The notes: generated by a model from the letters alone, not told the origin. A stretch of DNA of 64,000 nt from Pegea sp. RAD2-039 (GCA_034620365.1 JAQGEQ010000329.1:1-64000), one strand, 5' to 3'; positions 49,666 to 61,950 are shown, counted from the stretch's first letter. Numbers and translations: made by a program.

Positions 49666-50849
49666 AATGAAATTTAAGTAGAACTTTTTAAAATAAATCT
49701 TTACATCAATGAATCGTTTTTAAAGTCATCAAAAATGCTTTTGGTTCTGTTGAAGCTCTGATTTAAATAATCAATTTAAGGTACATAATCAACTATAAAA
49801 CTACCAAATAAGGAGTTCTATCAAGGAACCTTTGAGGACGAAAACGATGTTTTTACGAGAAGCTATTAAGTTTTCGTAAATATCATTTAATAATCATTTT
49901 TTAGATAATTCAAAACTAATAATAACATTTAAGAGCTATTAAGCTAACGTTACTTTTGATTACATTTAAAATTATGTTTATTTCTTGAGATGTATCAGCC
50001 TTGATTAAAATGTTTCTCACCAAATAAGGCTAAAGTTTAACTAGAAGAGTTCACAATCCAAAAATAATAAAACAAAATCTCTGTTTTACCATTTTACTGG
50101 CAATTAAAAAAGTTATTTTTATCTTATTAAGATTTTCTATATTAAAAATAACTTAATAACTTATTAATCGCTCCGAGTAAGTTTTAACTTTATCTAAATT
50201 GAATAATAAAACATTTTTTTGATTCGCAAAGCTTTTTACTGTTTCCAACAAATTCTAATATCATCACAAAATAAGGAAGAGATTGTTAAAAACCAAAAAC
50301 AACTGTAATTCAATTAATGCTTCAAGAAATGTAAGTATTTAAAAGCTAATTAGGTGGGTCAATACGAAAATAAATAAAAAATTTGTAGAGTTTTTTTTTG
50401 TCTTACAATTTATAACAAATAAAATTTCCGACGCAAAAAAATATTTAACTTTGACAAAAGTTACTTAAAAAATCCATCAATTGACTTAAATTAATTAACT
50501 GATCAAATAAAATGAAATTAACAGTATACAGCTAAGATATTTTTACCTCGTGACAGGCGAAGATTTCTTTTTGGTCGCTTTTTTAAACTTTTGTTTCAAT
50601 TACATAAAATAATATTTTGAAGCTTTGAAATTCTCAGAAAAACGTTCTTTTTTTTTTAGGAGCAAAAACTTTTTTCTCGAAAATAAGTTTGAGCATCAAA
50701 GATATAAACGATTCTAATCTTATGAGAAAACTTTGTTAAGTTTCAGGTAATTTGAAATAAAAAACACAACTTAATTTATGTTCTGATCAATGTTAGCATC
50801 AAATGATTTAATCCCAGATACTCGAAGTGGACTGGATCTCTTGTTGTTG
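49666..50849. other. AT-rich interval between two LINE remnants
   Basis: No coding signal or named repeat seen. Confidence 0.55.
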
Positions 50850-52250
50850 ATGTTGATGGTGAGGACGAAGTCACATGGATCAGGCTGCTGGTGGAGAAAT
50901 TCTGTCCTTTTAGGCTCACTTCAAGTTAAAGAATTTTGCCGCCTCCACAAATCAAGATGAGATCTCTAGAAACGCCGACTCAGTATGCTTCACTGTTTCA
51001 GGAAGAACGAATTTTCTTATAGAAGTCTATTTGATCAACTTCTTGCCGAAATTTCGCCTAAACTCGAAAGAACAGTTATGCCCCTGTAGTTAGAAGTGGT
51101 CAAATCATCCCTTTTATCTTTTTGAAGAGTTATGATCACTGCATCACAACAACTTTTCCAGCAAAATAATAGCTGTGAATCACACAATATTTTGTGAAGT
51201 TTTTTGCCGCTTTATTCCTACAGTTCTGCAGGTATTCTATCAATAACAACAACTGTACCACAAATGCTGGTTGATTGCTTTGGTGGTCTCGTCAATTAAT
51301 GAAGGATGATCAAGTTTCAAAACCATCTGGTATTTTGTTATAGGTAGAAGGTGGCGTAGAAGGTTATTGGCTGAGCGCCTACAGCTGAATGGTGACTGTC
51401 CAGAGTATATGGTGAAAGTCAGATCATCTTGATAAGATGGGCTTCTTATTAGTCAGCATAGGAGGGGGGGTTCTAAACCTTATAGATGGGTAACTTTTAA
51501 GATTTCATGGTCGTTTGCTTTTAACCAATCTTTGTTTTTCGTTTCTCTCAGTATTGCTCTCAATAATTCCATAATTTAATATTATAGTCTTTCTCAGAAG
51601 TTCAAAATATTTATACTCGACCTAAATCTTGTCGGATTATAAGAAATCATTGTAGAAAATGTAAAAACTTTTTTCTTTTGATGCCTTCTTTTCAAGCTCT
51701 GAGTTTCAATCAAAATTTTAGCTTATTACGGATAATTATTATTACTCTGCACTTGGCATCACTTGTAAAAGTATAACGTCAGTGAGATCTCTCTTGTGAT
51801 GTAATCTACTAGGCGGCAGTATTTTGAAGGAAGATGCATCTATGTGGTCTTTTTTTGAAAATTGTATTTATGATAACGAATTGTGATCAGCAGAAAGAGT
51901 AACATGAATCCACGCCAAAGACTTTTATATCAATCTGTGGGCTGCCCTGTAAGTCTCACATTACAATTAACGAGTGGGAAGGTTTTTCTCTTCACCGAAA
52001 TGAAAGGTGCTTAAGCCTATCATAGAATTTGAAGAATTTATCTTAACAGCATCATCTCCAATAAGGATTGAGAAGAACAAATTTCTTCTAGCAAATATCA
52101 ACAGGCGATGTGATGCTGCGTGGTGTCTTAACATTCCAGCACGCAAGTTTCTCATCTTTTGCTTTACATCTTTGTAAGTTCGTCGCTTACATGTCTTCTA
52201 TACTTTTACACCTCTTAATATATGCCCATCGACCATGACAAACCTCTTGA
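50850..52250 (-). mobile_element. Decayed LINE with endonuclease and RT remnants
   Basis: Reading the minus strand from high to low coordinates: ACWNVKTP (about 52130) resembles the WNVRT start of a LINE endonuclease; LSADHNS near 51890 recalls the SDH end of that domain; LDHPSLIDETTKAINQHL and IDRIPAEL (about 51325-51220) precede the RT; and DAVIITLQKDKRDD, SNYRGITVLSSLGEISAR (about 51140-51030) is the RT motif block. Many stops and frameshifts. Order and strand agree, so this is probably one old insertion, with a different RT flavour from the 49.4-kb copy. Confidence 0.7.
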
Positions 52251-54089
52251 AGAAGAAAGAAACGATCTCTTTTTAGTCCTTCTTTTCTAGATCTATTATC
52301 ATCTTTCATCTACCAACTCCTTTTTCATGTGACTCATTGTAAGTGTGACTCATTGTAAGCAATATCTTTTCATTTCTAGCGCAACTTTTTGATAGAAAAA
52401 ATTGTATTAGGTTTGAATAGTATAACAGCTTCATGTTATCGATAAGTTTAGATTGAACATAGTACAGGTGCTATTAGGAAAAAGCAAGTTTTTATTGCAC
52501 TTGTCTAGTCTTCTGTTGTCTTGGTTAATGATTAAATACTATTTTTATTTCTACTAAATTTATAAGACATAAAGATGACGAGTTGTTATCATTTTAGTAG
52601 ATCGTTTGTTTAGAATGGAAAATAAGCTAATAATACCTAAAGTTGAATTGTATGGCAAATTCTAAGCCAGTTGTTAACACAGAATAATTCTAATAATATA
52701 AAGAGACTAAAGTACTCGTTGAAACAGTTATTTAAAATCTATTTTGTTGTTGATATATTCATTTTAATTTGCAGAAAAAACACATATAATTTTTTATTTT
52801 TACAAATTATTTCAAATACTTAAAAGTTTATTGCTCTCTAGTTTTTCATAAAATTTTAAATAGAAATACTAAATGTATTAATAATATTTTATAATTTCCC
52901 ACTTTCAAAAAAAACTTCAGTTCATTTTGGATATATTTGACATAATGAAATAATATTTTGCATTATTGCTATTTATTAAAATCAAATTTAAGGATATTTA
53001 TTATTTATTTATTATTTATTTAACGATAGTACAATTCAAACCGACAAACAATGAATTATAATTGTTTTTGATAATAATAAATGTTTAAGTTAATGACTTA
53101 TAACTAAAATAATTTTGTTTTAATCATAATAAATATACAATTTGATTTTTTTCATCCAAATTTGATATTTCAAAATGAATATAGCATTTTTCACTCTATT
53201 AAAATTCTGATATGTTTTTGTAAAGTTTACATGAAATATTTTGAACTTAAAAAAGCAAATAACATTATCATTTTTCCAACTTTGCAACATCCTGAACAAT
53301 TTAAATATTTTAATGTGAATGTCGAATGTTGACATACTTTAAGTAACTTAGAAACCAACTTGTTCTTATTTTGAAGTTTACAAATTTACAGCCGATAAAC
53401 AAACTTAAAAAAACTAATTTCTGAACAAAGTATTTTATAAGAGATTTCTTTGTTGCAATCTAAACAAAAGTTTAATCACTTGTAGTTTATCAAAGAAATC
53501 AGTTTATTATCAATCAATTTTATTTAATAAATATTTCAAAATTTATTATTTTTTTTATTTTTTGCAAAGCAATATTTTTTCAAGTTTTAAAAATGTTGAA
53601 ATTTCTTTAAAATGATTTCTTTTAACTTTAAAATAAAATCCTCTAATAGAATATTTTAAATGTTAGCTTATAATTTTTCTGTTTAAAATTCTTTTTTCTT
53701 AGAAAAAACTTTAATTAGTTCAGAATTTATTTTATTAAAAATTGATGAACAATTTTTTAACCTTAAAAGCATAAAGTGGTTCTTGGCTTTACAAAATTAT
53801 GAAAAACTTCTTGTTAATCAAATCATATTTCTTCTAAATTAACATTTTAAGGATTTCAGTGATAATTTGACTTTATCATTTTAATAATTTTCTAAAATCT
53901 ATAAATATCTGTTTTTTTTAAATATTATTTATTTGTTTATTATTTAGAAATAATTTATTGAATTTGTGACTTTGATAATTCCAATCTTTATCTCATTTTT
54001 CTTGAATTCTTTATTTCAACAATTTTATTTAAATAATTGATATAAACTGAAATCCATATTTTTACTTTCAAAGCATCTTTTAAATCATT
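52251..54089. other. Intergenic, AT-rich, nothing recognised
   Basis: Contains a short TATT-rich simple stretch (about 52995-53022) and the presumed RABEPK promoter. No gene seen. Confidence 0.6.
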
Positions 54090-55565
54090 ATGGAATTTCA
54101 TCCAATCCTTGAAAAGCAAGATGAACCATCTGTAGGTCTCTGGTATGTTATTTCATCTACAGACCCTCCTAACCCACGTGTTGGGCAAGCTCTTACTTGT
54201 GTAGAGAACTCTGATTGTAATGATGTATATTTAGTTGGAGGTGCTGACCCATCTATAGCGTATGAGGATGTTCACAGGTGACCAAATCTCATCTGCTCCT
54301 CATATTGTGATCTTTCTTTCATAGATTTGACGTCAAAACCTTTAAATGGTGTTATGAGAATGTCACTGGTGTTACTGAACGATATGAACACTCTGCAATG
54401 ACGTCATCTGAAGATCCGAACAAGATCTTTATATTTGGAGGATCAAATCAAGAAGGAAATCTCAATTCAACTGAAGTTATCAACAAAAGTAGAACATTTT
54501 CGAAGATTTCTGTTTGAAATTGAAATAGTTAATAACAGAGACAGGCAAGTGTGAAGATCTTGTTTGTACTGGTCATGTCCCCAAAGCCCGAACCATTCAT
54601 TCGGCTGCCACGGTAGATGACTGTATGTACGTGTGGGGCGGTGGTCATAGGGGTACAGACCCAGTTTCGGACCTTAGTCTGCATATGCTGGATGTGAAAA
54701 CGGCCAGATGGTCTCGATTTCGTTTAAAAGGTTTTCAAATTGCCGCCAGCTGATCAGATTGAAGCTAAACTTTTTTTAGGGGAAGTCCCTGCCGCGAGAC
54801 ATGGTCACGTGTGTGCAGTGGTGCGTGGTAAGTTGTATTTACATGGAGGAATGGCGGGAAGCGAAATATTTGATGACTTGTATCGAATTGATCTAACCGA
54901 TCACAAGTCAGTTGATGAAAAGCGACAAAATGGACTTTTCGTAAATTGGCCCGTCACAGGTCGAGTTTGTTATCAGTAAACGGGAAAGCCCCTCTAGCAA
55001 GAGCAGGACACAGTTGCTGTAGATTTGAAGACACGATATTTATCTTTGGAGGACTAACAAAGCAAGGACCTTCTGATGAGCTCTTCTATCTCAACACAAG
55101 TACCTTCCACCTTAATTTCAATTCACAATTGATTCTGATTGGTTACAGATGACGTCACGTGGACACAAGTTCGATTTGAGGGTCCACCCCCGTGCCCTCG
55201 TCTCGATCATTCAGCAATCGTGACTCACATCAACTGTTGCCAGGTAACATCTCTTTCTCGATCTTCTAAAAGTTGATCTGAATCTTCAACAGACTCCTCA
55301 TCGTAAAGAATCGACTAATGACACAACTGATGAAGTCACGACGCCGAAAATTATCCCAGTGGATCTATGGGATTCTGTGAGTGGAGCAGAGATGAAGTTG
55401 CAGCATTTGAACATCAGTAGAGAGTCTGTAGATGAAGAAGAGCTTCATAAAGTCCCAGTTTTGATGGTTTTTGGTGGTATGGATACATCTGGTAATCTCT
55501 TCAATGATCTTTTGGTTACCAGGATCGACTCATTGCTAGACAACACACCATCATCTTCTACCTAG
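54090..55565 (+). CDS. RABEPK: Rab9 effector protein with kelch motifs
   Basis: Seven exons: 54090-54277, 54325-54488, 54539-54730, 54780-54906, 54960-55099, 55149-55243, 55293-55565; total 1,179 nt (392 residues; human 372). Introns are 46-53 nt. The start MEFHPILEKQDEPSVGLWY matches the family N-terminus, and kelch repeats are marked by VYLVGGA, IFIFGGSNQEG, YVWGGG, LYLHGGMAG, IFIFGGLTKQG and VFGGMDTSG. RHGHV and RLDHS are conserved positions. A polar insert (about 55300-55470) precedes the last blade, as in vertebrates. The family works in endosome-to-Golgi transport with Rab9. Exon 3 has two in-frame acceptors 6 nt apart (54538, 54544). Confidence 0.94.
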
Positions 55566-55659
55566 CAACCGCGCATTTTCGCTATTTCAACTGTAAATGT
55601 TGTTGTCATGACAAAAGCGCTTCTACTTTCAAAATTTTCTCGTTTATTTGAAATTTATA

Positions 55660-55665
55660 AATAAA
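55660..55665 (+). promoter_or_regulatory. Polyadenylation signal of RABEPK
   Basis: AATAAA about 95 nt after the RABEPK stop codon. Confidence 0.6.
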
Positions 55666-56116
55666 TACGTTTTAGTTGATGACGTCACAGATGCGCGAGT
55701 TACGTGAAACTTAGTTTGTTGTGCCCGAGTTGAAAAAAGTCCATTAAACTCACCGCAAGGTAGTCTACAGGGCTCTTAGCGAAATATGCGGGCGATAGAA
55801 TGTTAAAGAGGCAATTAAAGATAACAGATGTTATGATGGCTGAAGAAGTTAAAAACTTTCCCATCAATTATTAACTGATCAGTAAAAATAGAGTAAAAGT
55901 CATCTGAATTACTAATCGACCGATATTAAATGCTGATGTAGAAGATGAAGGGTCCCTCCCTGTTGTCACTAATGTTTATCTCGGGGTGAAAACTTTCAGG
56001 AAAAAGTTAACTTAAGTCTGAAGAAATTGGTTTCCAAATATTCATGAAATATGAAACTGATCTACAAACTATCAATCAGATACTTGTTTCAAGGTTCACG
56101 TGGGCGTGTCACGTTT

Positions 56117-56130
56117 GTTGTCATGGCAAC
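56117..56130. promoter_or_regulatory. X-box-like (RFX) site 1
   Basis: GTTGTCATGGCAAC, an imperfect palindrome with AT spacer that satisfies the nematode X-box consensus RYYNYYATRRNRAC. The identical 14-mer recurs at 56342. A weaker variant lies at about 55612. Confidence 0.45.
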
Positions 56131-56218
56131 GCAGTTGATGTTCAATAAGTTTGAAAATTGAAGTTACCAGAAGTGTAGTGAAGCGTAAAGTGAATTTTTC
56201 AATTTTATTGGTGACAAC

Positions 56219-56439
56219 ATGAAAGGCTCGCGCCAAAAAGTGATTAGGCCAGGAAAGGACATCGGAAAACAGATTTTGTCTCAAATTAGCGGATACAAAA
56301 ACGATGAATCGATCAACACTCGATTGCGCGTTCTACGCGACGTTGTCATGGCAACCAGTTGTTAACTAAAAGAGAATGGCAAAGAAGTGGCCACGTGACA
56401 GCCGATGAAGAGATTACAAGGATGATGACGTCATTGTGA
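56219..56439 (+). pseudogene. Small ORF of unknown function, frame broken near its middle
   Basis: From ATG 56219 a 48-codon frame (MKGSRQKVIRPGKDIGKQ...RLRVLRDVVMATSC) ends at TAA 56365. In another frame, starting at the same point (GGC AAC CAG), the sequence continues NQLLTKREWQRSGHVTADEE to TGA 56439. The two parts read as one charged helical protein broken by a frameshift at about 56352. Coding-like GC content sets it apart from surrounding AT-rich DNA. No family recognised. It could be a decayed gene, an exon of an unmodelled gene or a sequence error. Confidence 0.35.
56342..56355. promoter_or_regulatory. X-box-like (RFX) site 2
   Basis: Second exact GTTGTCATGGCAAC. It overlaps the small ORF (codons for VVMAT), so it may be coincidental or coding. 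Confidence 0.35.
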
Positions 56440-56521
56440 AACCGACATCAATAAAAAACGAACAAGTGAGTCATGCGTGCCGAGAAGATGTGACGTCACA
56501 GAAAAGTCCCTGAGACACGAT

Positions 56522-57511
56522 TCAGACGAGACCATCGTATACTGAAAGAGCTTGGACAATTGACTGGTCACTTTTCGCTCCAATCAAAAACTCTTCTAAA
56601 GTCAATCGGCCGTCATTGTTCTGTTATAATCAGTGATGATGTCATGATATGATGACGTCACTTCACTAACCTTATCCATGACAGAGAAAATTTTATCAAC
56701 TCTTTTTTGGGGCGTATTTTCCTCGGCAGGAAGGTTTACGGCGTCACCCTGACAACAACATCATAAAAAGCCATTTAGAAAATCGACCATTTTCAACCAA
56801 AGCTTTTACTAAACGAATTAAATATTTAGAAGGAAGAGGTAGCTAAATCCGGGGGGAGGGGGGGAGTGGTGAAAAAATAAGTGCTTTTATGACGTCATCA
56901 CTTACCACCATCGAGAAAATAGCTTCGACTATCGACAGCATCTCGGTTTTAGTGATGTAGCCATCGTTATCCAAATCGTACAAGTGAAAAGCCCCTATAA
57001 TGAGATGTAATGACGTCATCACAAGGCAGCTTAGCACACAACTCACAATTCAGCTTTTCTTCCAAACTACCCCGTGACGTCACACTCAGCGCGGTGATAA
57101 ACTCTTCAAATTCGACGGTTCCGTCTTTGTTGACGTCAAAAGTGGTGAAGACAAATTTCGCAAACTTCTCCGAGTTGCCCTAACAACCAAAGACACGTCA
57201 TTATGTTGATGTCATCAACTGTTGAAAGCTGTAAACGCAAAGGCTGACCTGCGGGAAGAACTGTTTATAGATGCCCTGGAACTCTTCATAGGACAATTTT
57301 CCGGATGGGCAGTCATGCATGAAGCCTTTATGCCATTGATGGAGTTCAGCTTCTGAAACTGAAAGAAACATGAAAAAAATTCACGGTTTTTGTTGACAAA
57401 TTATTTGAACAAATCATCGCCTCAAGCTTTCTTAATCAATTTCTTACATTTAGTTTCTTTGGTTAATTTTTCAAGAACCTCTGGACGTAGCTTCGTGTTT
57501 CGGTTACCCAT
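56522..57511 (-). CDS. NCS1: Neuronal calcium sensor 1 (frequenin)
   Basis: Six exons: 57448-57511, 57249-57358, 57047-57179, 56906-56994, 56671-56748, 56522-56620; 573 nt, 190 residues, the exact length of NCS-1. The N-terminal [16 protein letters not shown] gives Gly2 for N-myristoylation. EF1 is the degenerate CPSG type; active EF loops are [24 protein letters not shown] and [12 protein letters not shown]. The protein ends SVYDGLV, close to the NCS-1 ending LYDGLV rather than the hippocalcin/recoverin ending. It is a calcium-myristoyl-type sensor acting on PI4-kinase and exocytosis. Convergent with RABEPK. Confidence 0.97.
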
Positions 57512-60500
57512 TACACTGGCTTTAATTCAAATATCGACAAAATTCAAGAAAGCTGTCGGCGGAAATGTAAAAAGTATATTTTAATGTTTATTGTAGATAC
57601 TGAGATAGTTTAATTAAAGTATTTTTCTTATCGACTCAATCTAAACATTTAAGAAAAATTAATTATTAACGGATTGCTTAAATCAATAAAATTGACAAAT
57701 GATTTTTTGACAAATTCTCAAAGCTGAAAGTTTGATTGAATACAATTTTATTTCTGAGAAAATAAATAAAAAATGGTTTACAATAAAAACAAAAAAGTTA
57801 AATTTAAACTGTTTTTCTAAAAACTCAATTTTTGAAAAGTTTTCACAGAAAAATGAAATAAGAGAATTTTAAATTTAATTTTTGGAAACACTAATTTGAT
57901 TTACTTTAAAAACCATTTAAAAAGAATATTCGAAGAAATAAAACTAATAAACTGAAATAAATAACTAAAAATCAAAAAATGTTCTTTTAACTTAACCTAC
58001 AAAAACTGTAGACTGAAAACAGCTAAAATCTTTCTCTTGGCTAACTTATATAAATATTGAAAACTCGCAGAAAAAGGTTAACAAAATGTTTGAATAGTTG
58101 CTAGGTTTAAAGGCTCCTTCTCGCGGAAAAAAGAGAGAAGTTGACAATAAAATTATTTAATGTTTTGTGATTGTAGTTGATAAGGTTAGAATAAAATATA
58201 TTTCAAGAGCTGACCAAAACCAATGAACCAAATAAAATCTATCAAACGCTGTCAGCTAATCTTTAAAAGTAATCTTTGAACTTTTATCACTTCGATTGTA
58301 TTATAAAAGCGAAGTTTAGTGCATAATTACAAGGCTGTCACTAGAAATTACACGAAAAACATCGCAACAAGACTCAAAGTAAATATTTAATTATATCTGT
58401 CAATACAAAAGAAACTTTTATTTATTATTCATAGGAGTTTCTTTTGTAAAATATATTCTCAACATAACTTTGTCACAAACACTAAATATGAATTTAAGTA
58501 CTTATATGTAAACAGATGTATTTGAAGAGATTTTTATTATTTTATTGCTTACAACCTTTTACTGAAAATGAGAAAAACAAGTTATTTCAAATGAGTACTT
58601 CAAAAAATTAAGTTTCAGAAGAACCTTTCACTTCAGACTGTAAATTAAACATGAAATTTACACTAACTAATAAAATTTTTGGTATTTTGTACAAAACACT
58701 TTGAAACCATATGTAGCTCATTTTGCAGCTTAAAACTTATCTTGATATCTTCTTGTAGAGTTGTTTGAATAAAATAATCAATAATATAAAGAAAAAATGG
58801 AGACAGTACATTCTAAAACTAAAGATTAGTATAAACCGTAACAGAGGTAGAAAAATCGTTAAAATAATAATATTTTGTATTTTAGTTTTTCATAAATTGT
58901 CTTATAACTTTCATCTTATGACATATTACTCTACAACTAGATTTAATCTTTTTTAAATAAGCTCTAGCTGTTAAAGCTAAACTAAAAATAAAGATACATA
59001 TTGATAATACTTTCTTTTTAATTACTATTTTGATAACAGTATTATCAGTTACATTAAATTTCAAGAAGCTGTTCTAAGAAGTGTTTATAAGAAATGTAGA
59101 TTTTTGAAAAAAACCACTAAATGGAATTAATTGAAATGAGACTTTAGCTTGTAATCTACATTAGTAGAAGTTATTGAGAGTTGCTGGAAAGTTTTCGATA
59201 ATGTAAATTAGCTGAGCGAGAAGATGGAAAAAAAACTTGCCAAAAAGCTCTTAGTTACTTCTATGGTTTATCTCATTAAGATCGAGTAATTTCTAAAAGA
59301 TTATTTTTGCAAAGTGAAGCAATTTTCATCTTAAGCAAAAAGTTAAAAATAGAATTGTCAAAAAATATTATTAAATTAAAAAAAACCTAATACTCATTTA
59401 GCCGGAATGAATTTTATAGAGAAATAAACTTTTAAAGTTTTACTTGAAATTATAGTCCCACCTTCTTCTTCCTCACAAAAGATTTTATTAAATTAAAATA
59501 CAACTCTCGCTAAACTATCTAAACATTTTAGGACCATTATTAAGTGATATGTCCCAGGTCATTGGGTAACTATTAGGACATGCAGCATCTTGGACGATGA
59601 TGTCGGCAGCAAACCTTTACAGTCGACTTAACTACCTGTCAATGGGTTAGGGACCAAAAACCAAATTCAAAAAAAATTGTTTAGAGTTTATAATAACATC
59701 TGAAGCTGTAGATGAAATACTTGGATTAAAATAAAATCTAAACCTTAATAATAACAACTCCTGAAACCTACAAGAACCGATTTAATTTACAAACTTAACT
59801 TTATTAATCAAGTAAGAAAGAAACTTTTTCATCAATTTAACCTTCAACTAATTCTTAACCAATTTTACAAAGAAAATATTTTTCAATTTATGAATATGTG
59901 GGTTTACTAGTAAGACTAAGAAAACAATCTATTAATAAAAGTGTTCTTAAATTAATAAGATTATTTTAAGCGTCACACAGAAAGTTTTGTAAAAAACTAT
60001 AAACAGATAGTTGAGATTATTTTTAAAAGATTTTTAGTTTTACGTTTGAGGCTTTCTTAGTAATTTATTTGAAACTTTTTGATTAATTCACCTAAGAACT
60101 AATTGAAGTTCATTAAACTATATAAAGTATTAAGTGTAAAAAGCCATTTTAGGTCAATTTAGCACAGCGTTTTCAAAATTAATTCCTCAAACTTGAGTTC
60201 ATCGATTTTACGAGAGAAGAAACTATGTTTGGTTTTCTAATAGTTAGTTTAAAGCGTTTGAAATTTATAAACTATCAAAAGTTTGATTTTATGAAAGCAT
60301 GCTTTGCAGATACGACATCTATATTTACGACTTTTCAGATTTCAAATCATGAAACTTATTCAAATTAAAAACGAGATATTATTACTGAACTAGCAAATAT
60401 AGTTTCTTCAACTATCCTAATAAGCCTGAATAAAAAAGTATTTATAAAAAAATTAGTTATTAAATAAAACAGGTCATAAAATAAAACAACAAAAAAGTAG

Positions 60501-61331
60501 ATAATGTATATTAACAAAAATCTTACTTTTGCTAGTTTAGAAGATGTGAGTATCTATATTGATCAAAATTCCAATTGATGTTCCAAAACGCCACATCAAA
60601 GAAGGAATATCTACAGAAATTGTCTAAAAACACTTGAAAATGGAAAAGATGATTGGCTATATACTGTTCCATGATTATATTATGATATCAATAAAAGAAT
60701 TTCTTTTTCATACTTCTAAATTTTATTTTTTGTTGTGAAAAGTTAAGGAATAAAACAGACTTTAAGTAAATGGTATTCAAAACACATTTTTATTGCTTGC
60801 ATGCTCTTTGAACATCTTGTGGTCGTATAAACGGCAAATTTCAGTTTTAAAACATTAATAAAAACCTAAACGAGAAAAAGCCAAAATATTTTCAATGTCA
60901 CTTTTGTTCTAATTAATAGGATAAATTTCAACAAAAATAAGAAAACTCTAAGGCTTCTAAATTGTGAATCTGATGTAAGTCTCTGAAGAGCTGCCTCTTT
61001 TCAAAAACTTGATTAAAATTTTGGGAACATTTCTTTGTCTGATCATATTACAAGACCTAGTGATGAAAATTGTGGCGCCTACTAAGTACTTTATAATGTC
61101 CTAAGTAATTAAGTCATCCTGAATTCAAGAGTTTAATCCGGGTCATTTTACTTTCAAATGAGGAAAAATGAGATTCTATAAATGGTATTTTCCGAAGAGT
61201 ATAGTCTTGCTTTCTGTAATGATACTACTTTTTGATTACATGAGTGTCTCTGCAAAATCTTTTCAGGATTGGCAGATTTTGTAAATAGCGTTAAGGCAGT
61301 TCTAATAATTTGTATTTCTAAGCAATTTGAA
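57512..61331. other. Gene-poor AT-rich interval
   Basis: No gene recognised. The NCS1 promoter should be at its left end. The patch at 59535-59660 is less AT-rich (GTCCCAGGTCATTGGG, GACGATGATGTCGGCAGC) but has no open frame or known motif. Short open frames near 58.8-59.1 kb are lysine/isoleucine-rich chance frames. Confidence 0.55.
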
Positions 61332-61415
61332 CCGGTTTATTTATTTATTTATTTATTTATATAAATGCGAAGGAGGGTGCCTAAAGAGAGCACATCTCTC
61401 TAACACACATTCTCA
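61332..61415 (-). mobile_element. LINE 3' end, strongly 5'-truncated
   Basis: About 65 bp (ATAAATGCGAAGGAGGGTGCC onward, to TAACACACATTCTC) match the 3' end at 49290-49350 with few changes. Both begin beside a TTTA repeat. The rest of the element is absent, as with truncated target-primed insertions. Confidence 0.7.
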
Positions 61416-61877
61416 CGAGTTTTTTATGGTTTTTCTCAGGAGTTTATAACGATAAAGGAGAAACAGCTATTAAAGTTGTTCTTGAAAAACGGAACCTACT
61501 TTAAAAAGTTAGTAGTTGAACTGAGAATGTTCTTTGAAACTACAAAACTACTTATTCTTTTTGTTAAATATTCCATTTTTATATACAATTTAATTAACTG
61601 TTAAAGATATAATAATAATTTGCAAATTAGTTCTAGTGTTGTCTGACTGTAAAAATAAAAAACTTATTTTACAATATCAGCGGCGCTTTGAGATCCGAAG
61701 ATAGATAGAGAGATAGATAAAGAGGATTCATGAAAAGAAAGGAAATAGATCGAAAAGATGAAAGAGAAATATATTGAATGGGGTAAAGATGAAACCTTTT
61801 TTGTTTTTGAATATATTTGATTCTGTGTCTTTTTTGGTAGATTGTGATTATTAATATGCAGAAGGTGCACCCTGTCC

Positions 61878-61950
61878 ATTTGTGTGGTGTAACAGTTACC
61901 ATACCCGCCAACCAATTGGGAGGTTCCGGGTTTCAACAAGATGGACAAAT
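61878..61950 (+). tRNA. Degraded tRNA-like sequence, probably a SINE head or tRNA pseudogene
   Basis: A 73-nt frame of tRNA length: ATTTGT (61878) pairs with ACAAAT (61945-61950) as an acceptor stem; TGGTGTAACAG fits the A box; GTGT/ATAC can form the D stem; CCCG/TGGG forms most of an anticodon stem; GGTTCCGGGTTTCAAC stands where the B box belongs. The T stem does not close and U33 is missing, so it is not a working tRNA. The middle resembles tRNA-Val most, weakly. Confidence 0.4.

Larger units (their letters stand above)
54328..57138. repeat. Cluster of the palindrome TGACGTCA
   Basis: Exact TGACGTCA occurs at 54328, 54399, 55150, 55680, 56426, 56491, 56653, 56890, 57011, 57075 and 57131: eleven times in 2.8 kb. 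It occurs elsewhere in the window at 41180, 63612 and 63960. Base composition predicts less than one in the whole window. Sites fall in exons, introns and intergenic DNA alike, so this looks like a genome-wide word preference rather than a set of promoter CRE sites. Confidence 0.85.

Noticed and set aside
61664-61948. 80-94-codon minus-strand frames over the tRNA-like sequence
   Set aside because: They read through a simple GATA-type stretch and the tRNA remnant; no independent coding evidence.
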